A DNA stretch of 64,000 bases, from contig NZ_CP019333.1 of the NCBI RefSeq assembly GCF_002163875.1, positions 1,184,864 through 1,248,863 of the forward strand. Reading direction: 5' to 3'. The notes beneath the pieces are model-generated. The model had not been told where the DNA came from and searched no databases. It saw only the letters and a list, made by a program, of their open reading frames with translations. Positions within the stretch are counted from its first letter, which is position 1, and each line of letters starts with the position of its first letter. Of the stretch, positions 50,362-58,233 are shown one piece after another. The stretch is from Gilvibacter sp. SZ-19 (lineage in GTDB: Bacteria; Bacteroidota; Bacteroidia; Flavobacteriales; Flavobacteriaceae). The translations under genes and the position numbers were made by a program.

Positions 50362-51207
50362 TTAGCGCTTCCGGAGCACATAAATGAGAGAAGAAAACTC
50401 TCCACTGCTCCAAGCGGCCATATTTGAACGCAAACCATTAAAGAAAGCTCGGATCAAATTAGATTTTCCATTTCGGTATTTCTCTGAAAGCAAACTCACA
50501 TAAAATGAATCGAAGACCATGGGTTTAATATCCTCGACAAAGAAATGATGATTGGTCAATTCTAAAATGCTCTTTTTTGAAAAGTGCCATAAATGTCTAG
50601 GCACATCGTAAGCCGCCCAATCGGATTGGTAGTGTTTAGCATCCCAACTTTTAAAATTAGGAACGGCAATTATTAAAATCCCCTGCTCTTCGAGTTGGGT
50701 GTGAATCCACTTGAGATATTCTTTCGGATCTGGTAAATGTTCTAAGACATGCCACAAGCTAATCGCGGTCGGTTTTGGAATTAATCCGCCAGGGCGCTCC
50801 TTAAAAAGATCCAGATCTTTTGCTTTGGCCAAAGCTCTCGCAGACGAATTGGTTTCGATTCCCGAAACTGACCAACCACGTTTTTTTGCATAAAGCAAAA
50901 AGTCTCCTGTACCAGCACCTATATCTAAGAGCACTTTTTTGCCGACAACATGAGATTCGACCAAATTCATCTTGGAACGCACAGACCAATATTTGACCAT
51001 TTGATAGATCCTGTCTACAAATGATCTTTTCGCATCGGTGTGTGAAATATAGTTCTCGCTCTCGTAATACTTTGCTAGTTCCTCTGGAACAGGATCGGTA
51101 TATAACATGTCGAGCTCCTCGTCGTGAAGTAAGTTAAATAGCTCTCCACTTAAGAAGTGATCTTTGACTTGCAATTTTGTTTTTAAGTCCGATCTGTTTT
51201 TGTTCAT
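50362..51207 (-). CDS. Class I SAM-dependent methyltransferase
   Basis: A 281-residue methyltransferase. The N-terminal 75 residues are helical (a zinc-free relative of UbiG-type enzymes). The SAM-binding motif I is VLLDIGAGTGDFLLYAKKRGW (about 92-112), followed by VSGIETNSSARALAKA, SLWHVLEHLPDP and WAAYDVPRHLWHFSKKSI, typical of the type 11/23 group often found near sugar or lipid genes. The substrate is unknown. The ATG at 51207 is chosen: the frame runs eight codons further to an ATG whose first residues are encoded by a parS-like palindrome, which is not expected to be coding. Confidence 0.85.
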   Translation of the reverse strand: MNKNRSDLKTKLQVKDHFLSGELFNLLHDEELDMLYTDPVPEELAKYYESENYISHTDAKRSFVDRIYQMVKYWSVRSKMNLVESHVVGKKVLLDIGAGTGDFLLYAKKRGWSVSGIETNSSARALAKAKDLDLFKERPGGLIPKPTAISLWHVLEHLPDPKEYLKWIHTQLEEQGILIIAVPNFKSWDAKHYQSDWAAYDVPRHLWHFSKKSILELTNHHFFVEDIKPMVFDSFYVSLLSEKYRNGKSNLIRAFFNGLRSNMAAWSSGEFSSLIYVLRKR

Positions 51208-51214
51208 GTGCAGA

Positions 51215-51230
51215 TGTTCCACGTGGAACA
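51215..51230. promoter_or_regulatory. parS-like site (mnmG side 1)
   Basis: TGTTCCACGTGGAACA is a perfect 16-base palindrome that matches the known ParB-binding parS consensus, as in pseudomonads. It lies between the mnmG stop codon and the methyltransferase ATG. An identical copy is at 53121-53136, so the two flank mnmG. ParB and ParA are not in the window. Confidence 0.75.
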
Positions 51231-51237
51231 TTTAAAA

Positions 51238-53109
51238 TTATCGGCCCATATAAACGAGCAAAACCGAAATATCATTCGGAGAAACTCCGCTTATTCGAGA
51301 TGCCTGAGAAATGGTTGTTGGGCGAATTGTAGATAGCTTTTCTTTAGCCTCAAAAGACAAAGACTTAAGTTTAGAATAATCGAAATTATCTGGAATACTG
51401 ATCCCCTCTAAGCGATTAAGTTTGTCTGCATTGCTTTTCTCTTTTTCGATATATCCCGCATACTTCACTTGGATCTCGGTTTGCTCCAGAACCTCATCGC
51501 TAAGTTGATTGTCGTGGATATAATCAAAGACCGCAGGGATCTTTTTCATATCGTCCATAGTGATCCTTGGACGCGAGAACATACGTACCATTTTATCGCT
51601 TTGCTTAACGGTAGCACTCTCTTTAGATTCCAAGATAGGATTGGCTAATTCCGGACTTACGCTTGTGGTTTTAAAGAAGTGAATAAAAGCGTCTGACTCG
51701 GCCTGTTTCTTCTCCATATTCACCAAGCGCTCTTTGGATGCCAGTCCTATCTCATAAGATTTTGGAGTAAGCCTAAAGTCCGCATTATCTTGTCTAAGCA
51801 GCGTTCTGTATTCTGCTCTAGAGGTAAACATACGATACGGCTCTTCTGTTCCTTTGGTGATCAAATCGTCAATCAATACACCGATATAGGCTTCACTTCT
51901 TTTAAGGATAAAAGGATCTTTTTCCTGCACTTTTAGGTGCGCATTTATACCCGCCATTAAACCTTGTGAACCCGCTTCTTCATAGCCTGTTGTTCCGTTG
52001 ATCTGGCCGGCAAAGAACAAGCCCGAAACCAATTTTGTCTCTAGGGTATGCTTTAATTGAGTAGGTGGAAAATAATCATACTCGATAGCGTAACCTGGTC
52101 TAAAAAATTTCACATTTTCAAAACCAGCCACAGAACGCAAAGCTTTAAATTGAACTTCTTCTGGCAAAGAAGTAGAAAAACCATTTACGTAATATTCTAC
52201 CGTATGCCATCCTTCTGGTTCTACAAAAAGTTGGTGTCTATCTTTATCTGCAAAACGGTGGATCTTATCTTCTATAGAAGGACAATATCTGGGCCCAATA
52301 CTTTTTATTCTACCATTGAACATGGGTGATCTGTCAAAGCCTTCGCGTAGCAAATTATGCACCTCTGGACTCGTGTAGGTCATATGGCAAGACCGCTGTT
52401 TTGTGAGCGGTTTTATCTCTGGTAAATATGAAAACTTAGCAGGATCTTCATCTCCTGGTTGTTCAAGCATTTTTGAAAAATCCAAAGATCGGCCGTCAAC
52501 TCGAGGTGGTGTTCCGGTCTTCATTCGGCCTGCGTCGAAACCAAGATCAACCAAATCTTTTGTTATTCCCACTGCTGCGCGTTCACCAGCTCGTCCTCCT
52601 CCAAATTGTTTCTCGCCAATATGGATTAGGCCGTTTAGAAAGGTGCCGTTAGTTAGTACTACAGCTTTTGCTCGTACTTCGATTCCAAGACTTGTTCTAA
52701 CACCCGCTATTCTATCGCCTTCCACAATTAGACCAGAAACCATTTCCTGGTAGAAATCCAGATTCGGTGTTTGTTCCAATAGCGCTCTCCACTCCGCAGC
52801 AAACAACATCCGATCACTCTGAACTCTTGGGCTCCACATAGCAGGCCCTTTTGATTTATTGAGCATCTTGAACTGGATAGCAGTCTTATCACTAACAATA
52901 CCACTGTAGCCTCCAAGGGCGTCTATCTCTCGAACAATTTGTCCCTTAGCAATACCGCCCATAGCAGGGTTACAACTCATTTGAGCTATATTCTGCAAAT
53001 TCATGGTGATCAACAAAGTCTTTGACCCCATATTAGCGGCAGCAGCGGCAGCCTCGGATCCGGCATGTCCTGCTCCAACAACTATTACATCATAAGATTC
53101 AGCAAACAT
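51238..53109 (-). CDS. mnmG: tRNA uridine 5-carboxymethylaminomethyl modification enzyme
   Basis: FAD enzyme that with MnmE installs the cmnm5 group on U34 of several tRNAs. The 623-residue protein shows YDVIVVGAGHAGSEAAAAAA (FAD-binding), CNPAMGGIAKGQIVREIDALGG, LNKSKGPAMWSPRVQSDR, VVLTNGTFLNGLIHIGE, GRMKTGTPPRVDGRS and the C-terminal ISGVSPNDISVLLVYMGR. Length is normal. Two identical parS-like palindromes lie just outside both ends. A -7 box at 53153-53160 would place the upstream palindrome in its 5' leader. Confidence 0.97.
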   Translation of the reverse strand: MFAESYDVIVVGAGHAGSEAAAAAANMGSKTLLITMNLQNIAQMSCNPAMGGIAKGQIVREIDALGGYSGIVSDKTAIQFKMLNKSKGPAMWSPRVQSDRMLFAAEWRALLEQTPNLDFYQEMVSGLIVEGDRIAGVRTSLGIEVRAKAVVLTNGTFLNGLIHIGEKQFGGGRAGERAAVGITKDLVDLGFDAGRMKTGTPPRVDGRSLDFSKMLEQPGDEDPAKFSYLPEIKPLTKQRSCHMTYTSPEVHNLLREGFDRSPMFNGRIKSIGPRYCPSIEDKIHRFADKDRHQLFVEPEGWHTVEYYVNGFSTSLPEEVQFKALRSVAGFENVKFFRPGYAIEYDYFPPTQLKHTLETKLVSGLFFAGQINGTTGYEEAGSQGLMAGINAHLKVQEKDPFILKRSEAYIGVLIDDLITKGTEEPYRMFTSRAEYRTLLRQDNADFRLTPKSYEIGLASKERLVNMEKKQAESDAFIHFFKTTSVSPELANPILESKESATVKQSDKMVRMFSRPRITMDDMKKIPAVFDYIHDNQLSDEVLEQTEIQVKYAGYIEKEKSNADKLNRLEGISIPDNFDYSKLKSLSFEAKEKLSTIRPTTISQASRISGVSPNDISVLLVYMGR

Positions 53110-53120
53110 AAGCGCTTTAT

Positions 53121-53136
53121 TGTTCCACGTGGAACA
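53121..53136. promoter_or_regulatory. parS-like site (mnmG side 2)
   Basis: A second exact copy of TGTTCCACGTGGAACA, 12 bases upstream of the mnmG ATG and 1906 bases from the first copy. It lies between the -7 box (53153-53160) and the start codon. ParB bound here could also affect mnmG expression. Confidence 0.75.
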
Positions 53137-53152
53137 TTAAATTTCTACGCGG

Positions 53153-53160
53153 CAAAGATA
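53153..53160 (-). promoter_or_regulatory. -7 box upstream of mnmG
   Basis: On the minus strand this reads TATCTTTG, an exact TAnnTTTG match, about 44 bases before the mnmG ATG. No clear -33 box. Confidence 0.45.
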
Positions 53161-53203
53161 CTACATAAAAGATTACCGGAAAAGCTTGAAATTCATCTTT
53201 ATC

Positions 53204-53626
53204 TTACTGATTTTCAAACAGTTGGATAGCTTCTTCTTCGGCATGACGCATCTTTTTCGCTTCGGATTCTGTTTTATCCTTAAAACCAATACAGTGAAGG
53301 ACTCCGTGCGCCATTACTCTGCATAACTCCTGCTTATAAGTAACATTGAAATCCTTAGCATTATCCTCAATGCGCTCTAACGATATAAGAATATCTGCGG
53401 AGACCTTCTTACCGAATGTGTAGTCGAAAGTGATTATATCTGTAAGGGTGTCATGATTCAAATACTGCTGATTGATCTCCAGTAAATAATCATCATTGCA
53501 AAACAGATAAGAAATATCACCGGCATTATAACCGTGCTTTGCGCACAATTCTTCTAACCAAGGTGTGACCTTTTCCCAAGACAGGATCTCATGGTCGGTT
53601 CTGTTCTCAAAGTTGATGTTATCCAT
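53204..53626 (-). CDS. ybeY: Endoribonuclease YbeY (rRNA maturation factor)
   Basis: A 140-residue metalloendoribonuclease needed for 16S rRNA 3' end processing. The SYLFCNDDYLLEINQQYLNHDTLTDIITF region matches the family's N-terminal half. The metal site is RVMAHGVLHCIGFKDKT: the first two ligands H-x3-H are kept, while the third ligand, histidine in E. coli (GYDH), is replaced by Asp/Lys. The start overlaps the DUF4175 gene stop by 8 bases, so they are co-translated. mnmG lies 94 bases downstream. Confidence 0.93.
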   Translation of the reverse strand: MDNINFENRTDHEILSWEKVTPWLEELCAKHGYNAGDISYLFCNDDYLLEINQQYLNHDTLTDIITFDYTFGKKVSADILISLERIEDNAKDFNVTYKQELCRVMAHGVLHCIGFKDKTESEAKKMRHAEEEAIQLFENQ

Positions 53627-56600
53627 CGTTTCCTTTAAAGTACTCTTGTACGCGCTTTTTATAATCGCGCTTCATAGGTAAGGCTTCTCGGTTAAGAATT
53701 TCTGTAGTATTGAAGTATTTCTTAACATCTAAACTAGAAGGTAACAAGGGGTTTGTATAATCCCTTTTGTTGGTCTCAGACTCTCTGCGTTGTTCCTGTC
53801 CCTGCTCAAAAGTCGCCTCATCTAACTTAAGCATCTCGTACTTGAGCTCTGTCATTTTTTGCAAAGTTCGCTCATTGAAACCTTTTTCCAAAAGCTCCTC
53901 TTCTATCTCTTCCATTTTCTTGAGAATATCTCCTCCGGAGCCTTTAAGGCCCTCCTCTCCCATTTTATCCTCTAACTGCTTCCGCAGCATTTGTTGTTCC
54001 TGATAGATTCTAAAGAGCTCACCATTTAAGTCCTCGTCTGAGCTGCCATTGCTTTCTCCATTTCCATTATTAGAGCCTTGACCTTCGCCTTGACCCTCTC
54101 CTTCTCCTTGGCCTTCGCCCTCGCCTTCTCCTTGACCTTGGCCTTCGCCTTCGCCCTCACCTTCTTGACCTTGTTTCATGCCTTGTTGCATTTGCTCATT
54201 TAGGCTTTCCTGCGTCTTAATGATGTCTGGTAATTGGAAACCTCTTCCCTGGCTACCCGAACCAGAGCCAGCACCCATCATCATCTGATTCTGCATGCTG
54301 TTTAAAGCATCGCTTAAAAGTACCGCCAGGTCATTAGCGCCTGTAACTGTATACTGCTGACTAGTCACTCCCATCATTACGCGGTTCTCGGCCAAACGCT
54401 CTAAAGACTTTTCTATGTTGAAAGAGACATCGGTAAGCAACTCATTTATGCTATTGCCTATCATGGGTTGTCTAAGCGCCAAGGCAAAGATCGAGTCGTC
54501 TATATGCTCAAAGTGCTGCTTTAAATTGTTCTGCGTTTTGAGCTTGGTAGAAAAAATAGCGCTGTTGTAATCTATGCGCTTAAAGTCTTCCATCAAGGCT
54601 TCCTGCTCAAAGGAGAACAACACCAAATTATCTAAGATCTGTCGCAACATGTCAATGTCTTCTTCCATGCCCTCCATGGAAGCGCCCGCCATTTGCTGTT
54701 GCATTTGCTGGCCCATTTCTTGCATTTTCTGCCCTGCTTTCTGTTGCTTCGGACTGGCCTGCTGCTGGTCGTTGTTCTTTAGGTCTTCTGTAGCGTTCTG
54801 CTGGTCTTCTTGTACTTGCTTCTCTCCGGTTATATCTTGAGGAATAGGCATAGGCTCCTTGAGTTCCTCGTTCTCCTTTCTGAGGTCTTCTAATTGCTTT
54901 TTGAGTTCTTCAAAAGCTTCGTTGAGTTTCTCTTGCTCTTCTTGAGTGTTCTCTTCGGAGGGAGCTTGGCTCAATTCCTCTTGTTTCTTGCCGAGCTCTT
55001 GCAGATCGTTAGCAATTTTCTGCGCTTTCTGAGACACATAATAACGCTTGGTCAACTCTAAGAGCTGTTCCAGATTCTTCTCCTGATTCTTATTGTTCTT
55101 GGCTAAACGCTCCAATTTTTCAGACAGCTCTTCTTTGTTGATCTTGTCTTGAAGCTCTTGCAGCTCTTTGAGCAACTCTTCGTTCTTCTCTAACATCTCC
55201 TCATTTTCCTTGAGGCGTTCTTTAAGCTGTTCTTTATACGGGTCTTCTTCGTCTTTTTGAAAATCTTCGAGATTGTTTTCCAATTGCTTCGAAAACTTTT
55301 TCATGAGCTCGTCTTGCTGCTCCTGCCGCTTAAAGAAATTCTCCAGCTTCTTCTTGTCATTCCAGTTCAGGTTGGCCTTTTCCTTTTGAGTTTTAGCCAA
55401 CTCCTTGAGCAGCGCCTCGCGCTCCTTCATGTCCTTAAGAGTCTCGTCTAGATTGTCTATGGTCTCTTCTTGCTGTTCGAGCTGCTTGTCTTCGGTCTCA
55501 GAATCTGTCAAAACTCGGTAGGAGTAAATGCCGCTCTTGCTACTCTTTCCTCCGCGTAAACCATCGTTGTCAAAAACCTCGAAATAGTATTCGTAGGCCA
55601 CGCCTTTTTCTAGATTCAATTGTCCGGGAAAGGTCGCTACAAATTGGTCAAACGTGCCCTTGTTAATAGGCAGATCCTCTCGAACAGCCTTGTTCTCTTC
55701 ACCACTGGGATAGTAGACCAATTCCAGTTTCTTTAAGCCATAATCATCAGAAATACGTCCTAAAAAGTAGGTGATCTGATCGTCTATACTGTCTTTTTGG
55801 GTGCTGAGCTGAATATTCGGGTATTCGTCCTTAACAACGCTTATATTGAAATTCAGATTCTCGTATTCTTTGAGTCTTGCGTTAGAAGTGGTAATGGCGT
55901 AATCCAAGTCGTTAAATAGTCTTAGATCCTTGCTAAAAGCGCCAGAATCTCCCTCAAAAACATAAGTGCTGTCTTTGGTTTTAAGCAGGGCTTGCTCTGT
56001 CTTAACCGTTTGTAATTTCCAACTTACAGTGGTTCCTTCTGGAACGGTCGCGTTCCCAGAATTATTCAGAACCTCGTCTGGCTTCCCCGTGTAAGCGGGA
56101 TAATCCAAGGCCATCTCCATGGCAACCAAAGTAGGAACCTCCACCACTTTTAAAGTGAAAGGAATGGAATTCACGGAATTTGCGCTAAGGCGAAACTCAA
56201 TGTCGGTGTTGGGTCTTTTAAACTCGTATTGAAAAAGACCGGGGCCTACAGGTTTCATCAAAAATCGTTGGCCACCATAGGTCAAATAAGCTGTTTCTGG
56301 CATCACCTCACCGGAGGTGGCGACGCGCAACATAAAGGGCTGATGTTGTATAGCCTCTAAGGATTCGTTCTCTAAAAAGAAGGCAAAGGGTGCTGGTGGC
56401 TCATAGGCCGTATCGTAATTTACAACCCGCTTATACGAATCTGTAAAAAGATCCTTCCCGCCCAAAACACTGATCACCACAAAGAGTAAAACGGGAATGG
56501 CCACGTATTTTAAATAAGGTAAATTCCCTGCGTAATTTATGGCGCGTTTAAAGGGTATGGGCTCTAACTCTGCCGCTTTCTGGTCTATGCTCGCTGCCAG

Positions 56601-56969
56601 GAGTTCAGACTCCCTTTGGTTTTGATTGAGTTGGATCACGTTGAGCAATTTATCACTCACCTCCGGGAAGTGACTCCCGATGATCTTAGAAGCCTCCTCG
56701 TGACTTATCCCTTTTTGTAACTGGAACAAGCGCGCTAGTGGAGTTGCGATAAATCGCACAAAAAGCATTACCTCTACGGCTACAAAAGCCCAGAACAAAA
56801 TGGCGCGCCCCGTAGAGTCCAACCATAAGAAATGCTCCACCAAAAGTGTGACTAGCAGATAGAGCAAACCCGCTGCTAGAAACAACAAACTACCCTTTAT
56901 AAGGGCATTGGTGTAGTATTTTTTAATAAATTGTTCCAGCTTTTGCTGGATGATCACAAAGGTGCTCAT
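53619..56969 (-). CDS. DUF4175 giant membrane protein
   Basis: An 1116-residue inner-membrane protein. Three membrane helices are in the first 165 residues (about 23-41, 55-73, 147-165). A beta-rich periplasmic region (about 180-500) is followed by a very long helical region (510-720) dominated by Glu, Lys, Gln and Leu with coiled-coil heptads. A helical segment follows, then a Gly/Gln/Glu repeat tract (about 930-967) and a C-terminal acidic tail. It is a DUF4175 protein by topology; the function is unknown, and the coiled coil suggests a scaffold or envelope-spanning role. It overlaps ybeY at its 3' end by 8 bases. Start ATG. Confidence 0.83.
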   Translation of the reverse strand: MSTFVIIQQKLEQFIKKYYTNALIKGSLLFLAAGLLYLLVTLLVEHFLWLDSTGRAILFWAFVAVEVMLFVRFIATPLARLFQLQKGISHEEASKIIGSHFPEVSDKLLNVIQLNQNQRESELLAASIDQKAAELEPIPFKRAINYAGNLPYLKYVAIPVLLFVVISVLGGKDLFTDSYKRVVNYDTAYEPPAPFAFFLENESLEAIQHQPFMLRVATSGEVMPETAYLTYGGQRFLMKPVGPGLFQYEFKRPNTDIEFRLSANSVNSIPFTLKVVEVPTLVAMEMALDYPAYTGKPDEVLNNSGNATVPEGTTVSWKLQTVKTEQALLKTKDSTYVFEGDSGAFSKDLRLFNDLDYAITTSNARLKEYENLNFNISVVKDEYPNIQLSTQKDSIDDQITYFLGRISDDYGLKKLELVYYPSGEENKAVREDLPINKGTFDQFVATFPGQLNLEKGVAYEYYFEVFDNDGLRGGKSSKSGIYSYRVLTDSETEDKQLEQQEETIDNLDETLKDMKEREALLKELAKTQKEKANLNWNDKKKLENFFKRQEQQDELMKKFSKQLENNLEDFQKDEEDPYKEQLKERLKENEEMLEKNEELLKELQELQDKINKEELSEKLERLAKNNKNQEKNLEQLLELTKRYYVSQKAQKIANDLQELGKKQEELSQAPSEENTQEEQEKLNEAFEELKKQLEDLRKENEELKEPMPIPQDITGEKQVQEDQQNATEDLKNNDQQQASPKQQKAGQKMQEMGQQMQQQMAGASMEGMEEDIDMLRQILDNLVLFSFEQEALMEDFKRIDYNSAIFSTKLKTQNNLKQHFEHIDDSIFALALRQPMIGNSINELLTDVSFNIEKSLERLAENRVMMGVTSQQYTVTGANDLAVLLSDALNSMQNQMMMGAGSGSGSQGRGFQLPDIIKTQESLNEQMQQGMKQGQEGEGEGEGQGQGEGEGEGQGEGEGQGEGQGSNNGNGESNGSSDEDLNGELFRIYQEQQMLRKQLEDKMGEEGLKGSGGDILKKMEEIEEELLEKGFNERTLQKMTELKYEMLKLDEATFEQGQEQRRESETNKRDYTNPLLPSSLDVKKYFNTTEILNREALPMKRDYKKRVQEYFKGNDG
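54075..54172 (-). repeat. Gly-Gln-Glu coding microsatellite-like tract
   Basis: About 98 bases inside the DUF4175 gene made of 6-base-like units encoding GlnGly and GluGly pairs (pattern GEGEGEGQGQGEGEGEGQG and on). It should be prone to slipped-strand length change in multiples of 6, giving length variants rather than frameshifts. Confidence 0.75.
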
Positions 56970-57017
56970 AAGGCGCTATTACAGGCTTGTAAACTTCTAA
57001 ATTACGATTTTATTTGC

Positions 57018-57029
57018 CAGATCGATCTG
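57018..57029. repeat. 12-bp palindrome between the DUF4175 and AlkB genes
   Basis: CAGATCGATCTG is a perfect palindrome in the 131-base divergent gap between the DUF4175 gene and the AlkB-like gene. It is a candidate operator, though short palindromes like this can occur by chance. Nothing else was recognised in the gap. Confidence 0.25.
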
Positions 57030-57100
57030 ATTTAACAGTCGTTTAAGGAAGCAGCAAAGACCGTACCCAATCCGCAGTAAGCAAGACAAACCCACAACTT

Positions 57101-58159
57101 ATGTTACAAGATCTCAAATACCTCTCTGCATTTTCCATTCCGGCAGTGGCTATTTTTTCTCTTTGGATGGGAGAAAGCTGGGCCTATTTTACGCCCGTTT
57201 TTGCCTTTGTGCTTATCCCTATCATGGAATTATTGCTCCCTGTAAACACCGAAAATCTAGATAAAGAAACCGCCGATTCCAAGTTAAAGAATAAGTTCTT
57301 TGATGTGCTCTTATATCTGAATCTGCCTATCGTTTACGGAATAATCGGATATTTCTTGTGGAGTTTGTCTTGGGCCAACTACAGCACCTCCGCCATTATT
57401 GGTTATACCTTTTCTGTGGGGATTGTGCTGGGTGCCAATGGCATTAATGTAGCCCATGAGCTGGGCCACAGAAAAACAGCTTGGGAACGTACTTTAAGTA
57501 AAATACTCTTGTTGCCGGCCCAGTATATGCACTTCTACATAGAACACAATTTTGGACATCATTTGCATGCAGCTACAGAAAATGATCCTGCATCTGCAGC
57601 CTACAACCAATCGGTATACTCCTTCTGGTTCACCTCTACAACAAGGCAGTATCGCAACGCTTGGCAAATTCAAAAGCGCCTGCTTAAGGCAGAAAATTTG
57701 AGCTTTTATAGCCTCAAGAACGATATGTTCTGGTATTTGCTTTTACAACTCGCCTATTTTGGTGTGTGCTTTGCCTTTTTTGGGCCGATGGGACTTTTGC
57801 TGGCCGCCGTTATAGCCCTTATTGGGATACTTCTCTTAGAAACCATCAACTATATTGAACATTACGGATTGCGTCGCGCAAAAACCAAAAGCGGTCGCTA
57901 TGAAAGGGTGTCAGAGATCCACTCCTGGAACTCAAACCACGTATTGGGGCGTGTAATTCTCTATGAACTCACCCGTCACAGCGACCACCATTACAAAGCC
58001 AGTAAAAAATACCAAGTATTGGAGTATCACGAAGTAAGTCCACAGTTGCCCTTTGGCTACCCGACCTCTATGGTATTAGCTATGGTTCCGCCGCTATGGT
58101 TCTCCATTATGAACAAACGCGTTCCTAAAGAAATGGTGGCGCTGCAAACAGCCGCTTAA
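57101..58159 (+). CDS. alkB: AlkB-type membrane di-iron hydroxylase (alkane 1-monooxygenase)
   Basis: A 352-residue integral membrane enzyme that hydroxylates terminal methyl groups using O2 and reduced rubredoxin. About six hydrophobic helices are seen. All iron-binding boxes are present: HELGH (119-123), EHNFGHH (148-154), the NYIEHYG (250-256) HYG motif and RHSDHH (292-297). Together these make an active enzyme likely. Rubredoxin and rubredoxin reductase are not adjacent; the PaaE-like reductase at 4678-5730 is too distant to claim as a partner. The start is ATG. No good TAnnTTTG box was found upstream. Confidence 0.9.
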   Translation: MLQDLKYLSAFSIPAVAIFSLWMGESWAYFTPVFAFVLIPIMELLLPVNTENLDKETADSKLKNKFFDVLLYLNLPIVYGIIGYFLWSLSWANYSTSAIIGYTFSVGIVLGANGINVAHELGHRKTAWERTLSKILLLPAQYMHFYIEHNFGHHLHAATENDPASAAYNQSVYSFWFTSTTRQYRNAWQIQKRLLKAENLSFYSLKNDMFWYLLLQLAYFGVCFAFFGPMGLLLAAVIALIGILLLETINYIEHYGLRRAKTKSGRYERVSEIHSWNSNHVLGRVILYELTRHSDHHYKASKKYQVLEYHEVSPQLPFGYPTSMVLAMVPPLWFSIMNKRVPKEMVALQTAA

Positions 58160-58207
58160 GCGTTTAGATTTACTGTAGTCTGCCATAGTCATTCGGGCAA
58201 TAAAACG

Positions 58208-58215
58208 TAAATTTG
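58208..58215 (+). promoter_or_regulatory. -7 box upstream of gltX
   Basis: TAAATTTG, an exact TAnnTTTG match, 18 bases before the ATG at 58234. No clear -33 box. An in-frame TTG at 58213 lies inside this box and so cannot be the start. Confidence 0.45.
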
Positions 58216-58233
58216 CGACCAAATTTGCCAGTT

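Noticed and set aside
54075-54172. Possible CRISPR or tandem-repeat array
   Set aside because: The repeat is an in-frame Gly-Gln/Glu coding tract without spacers.
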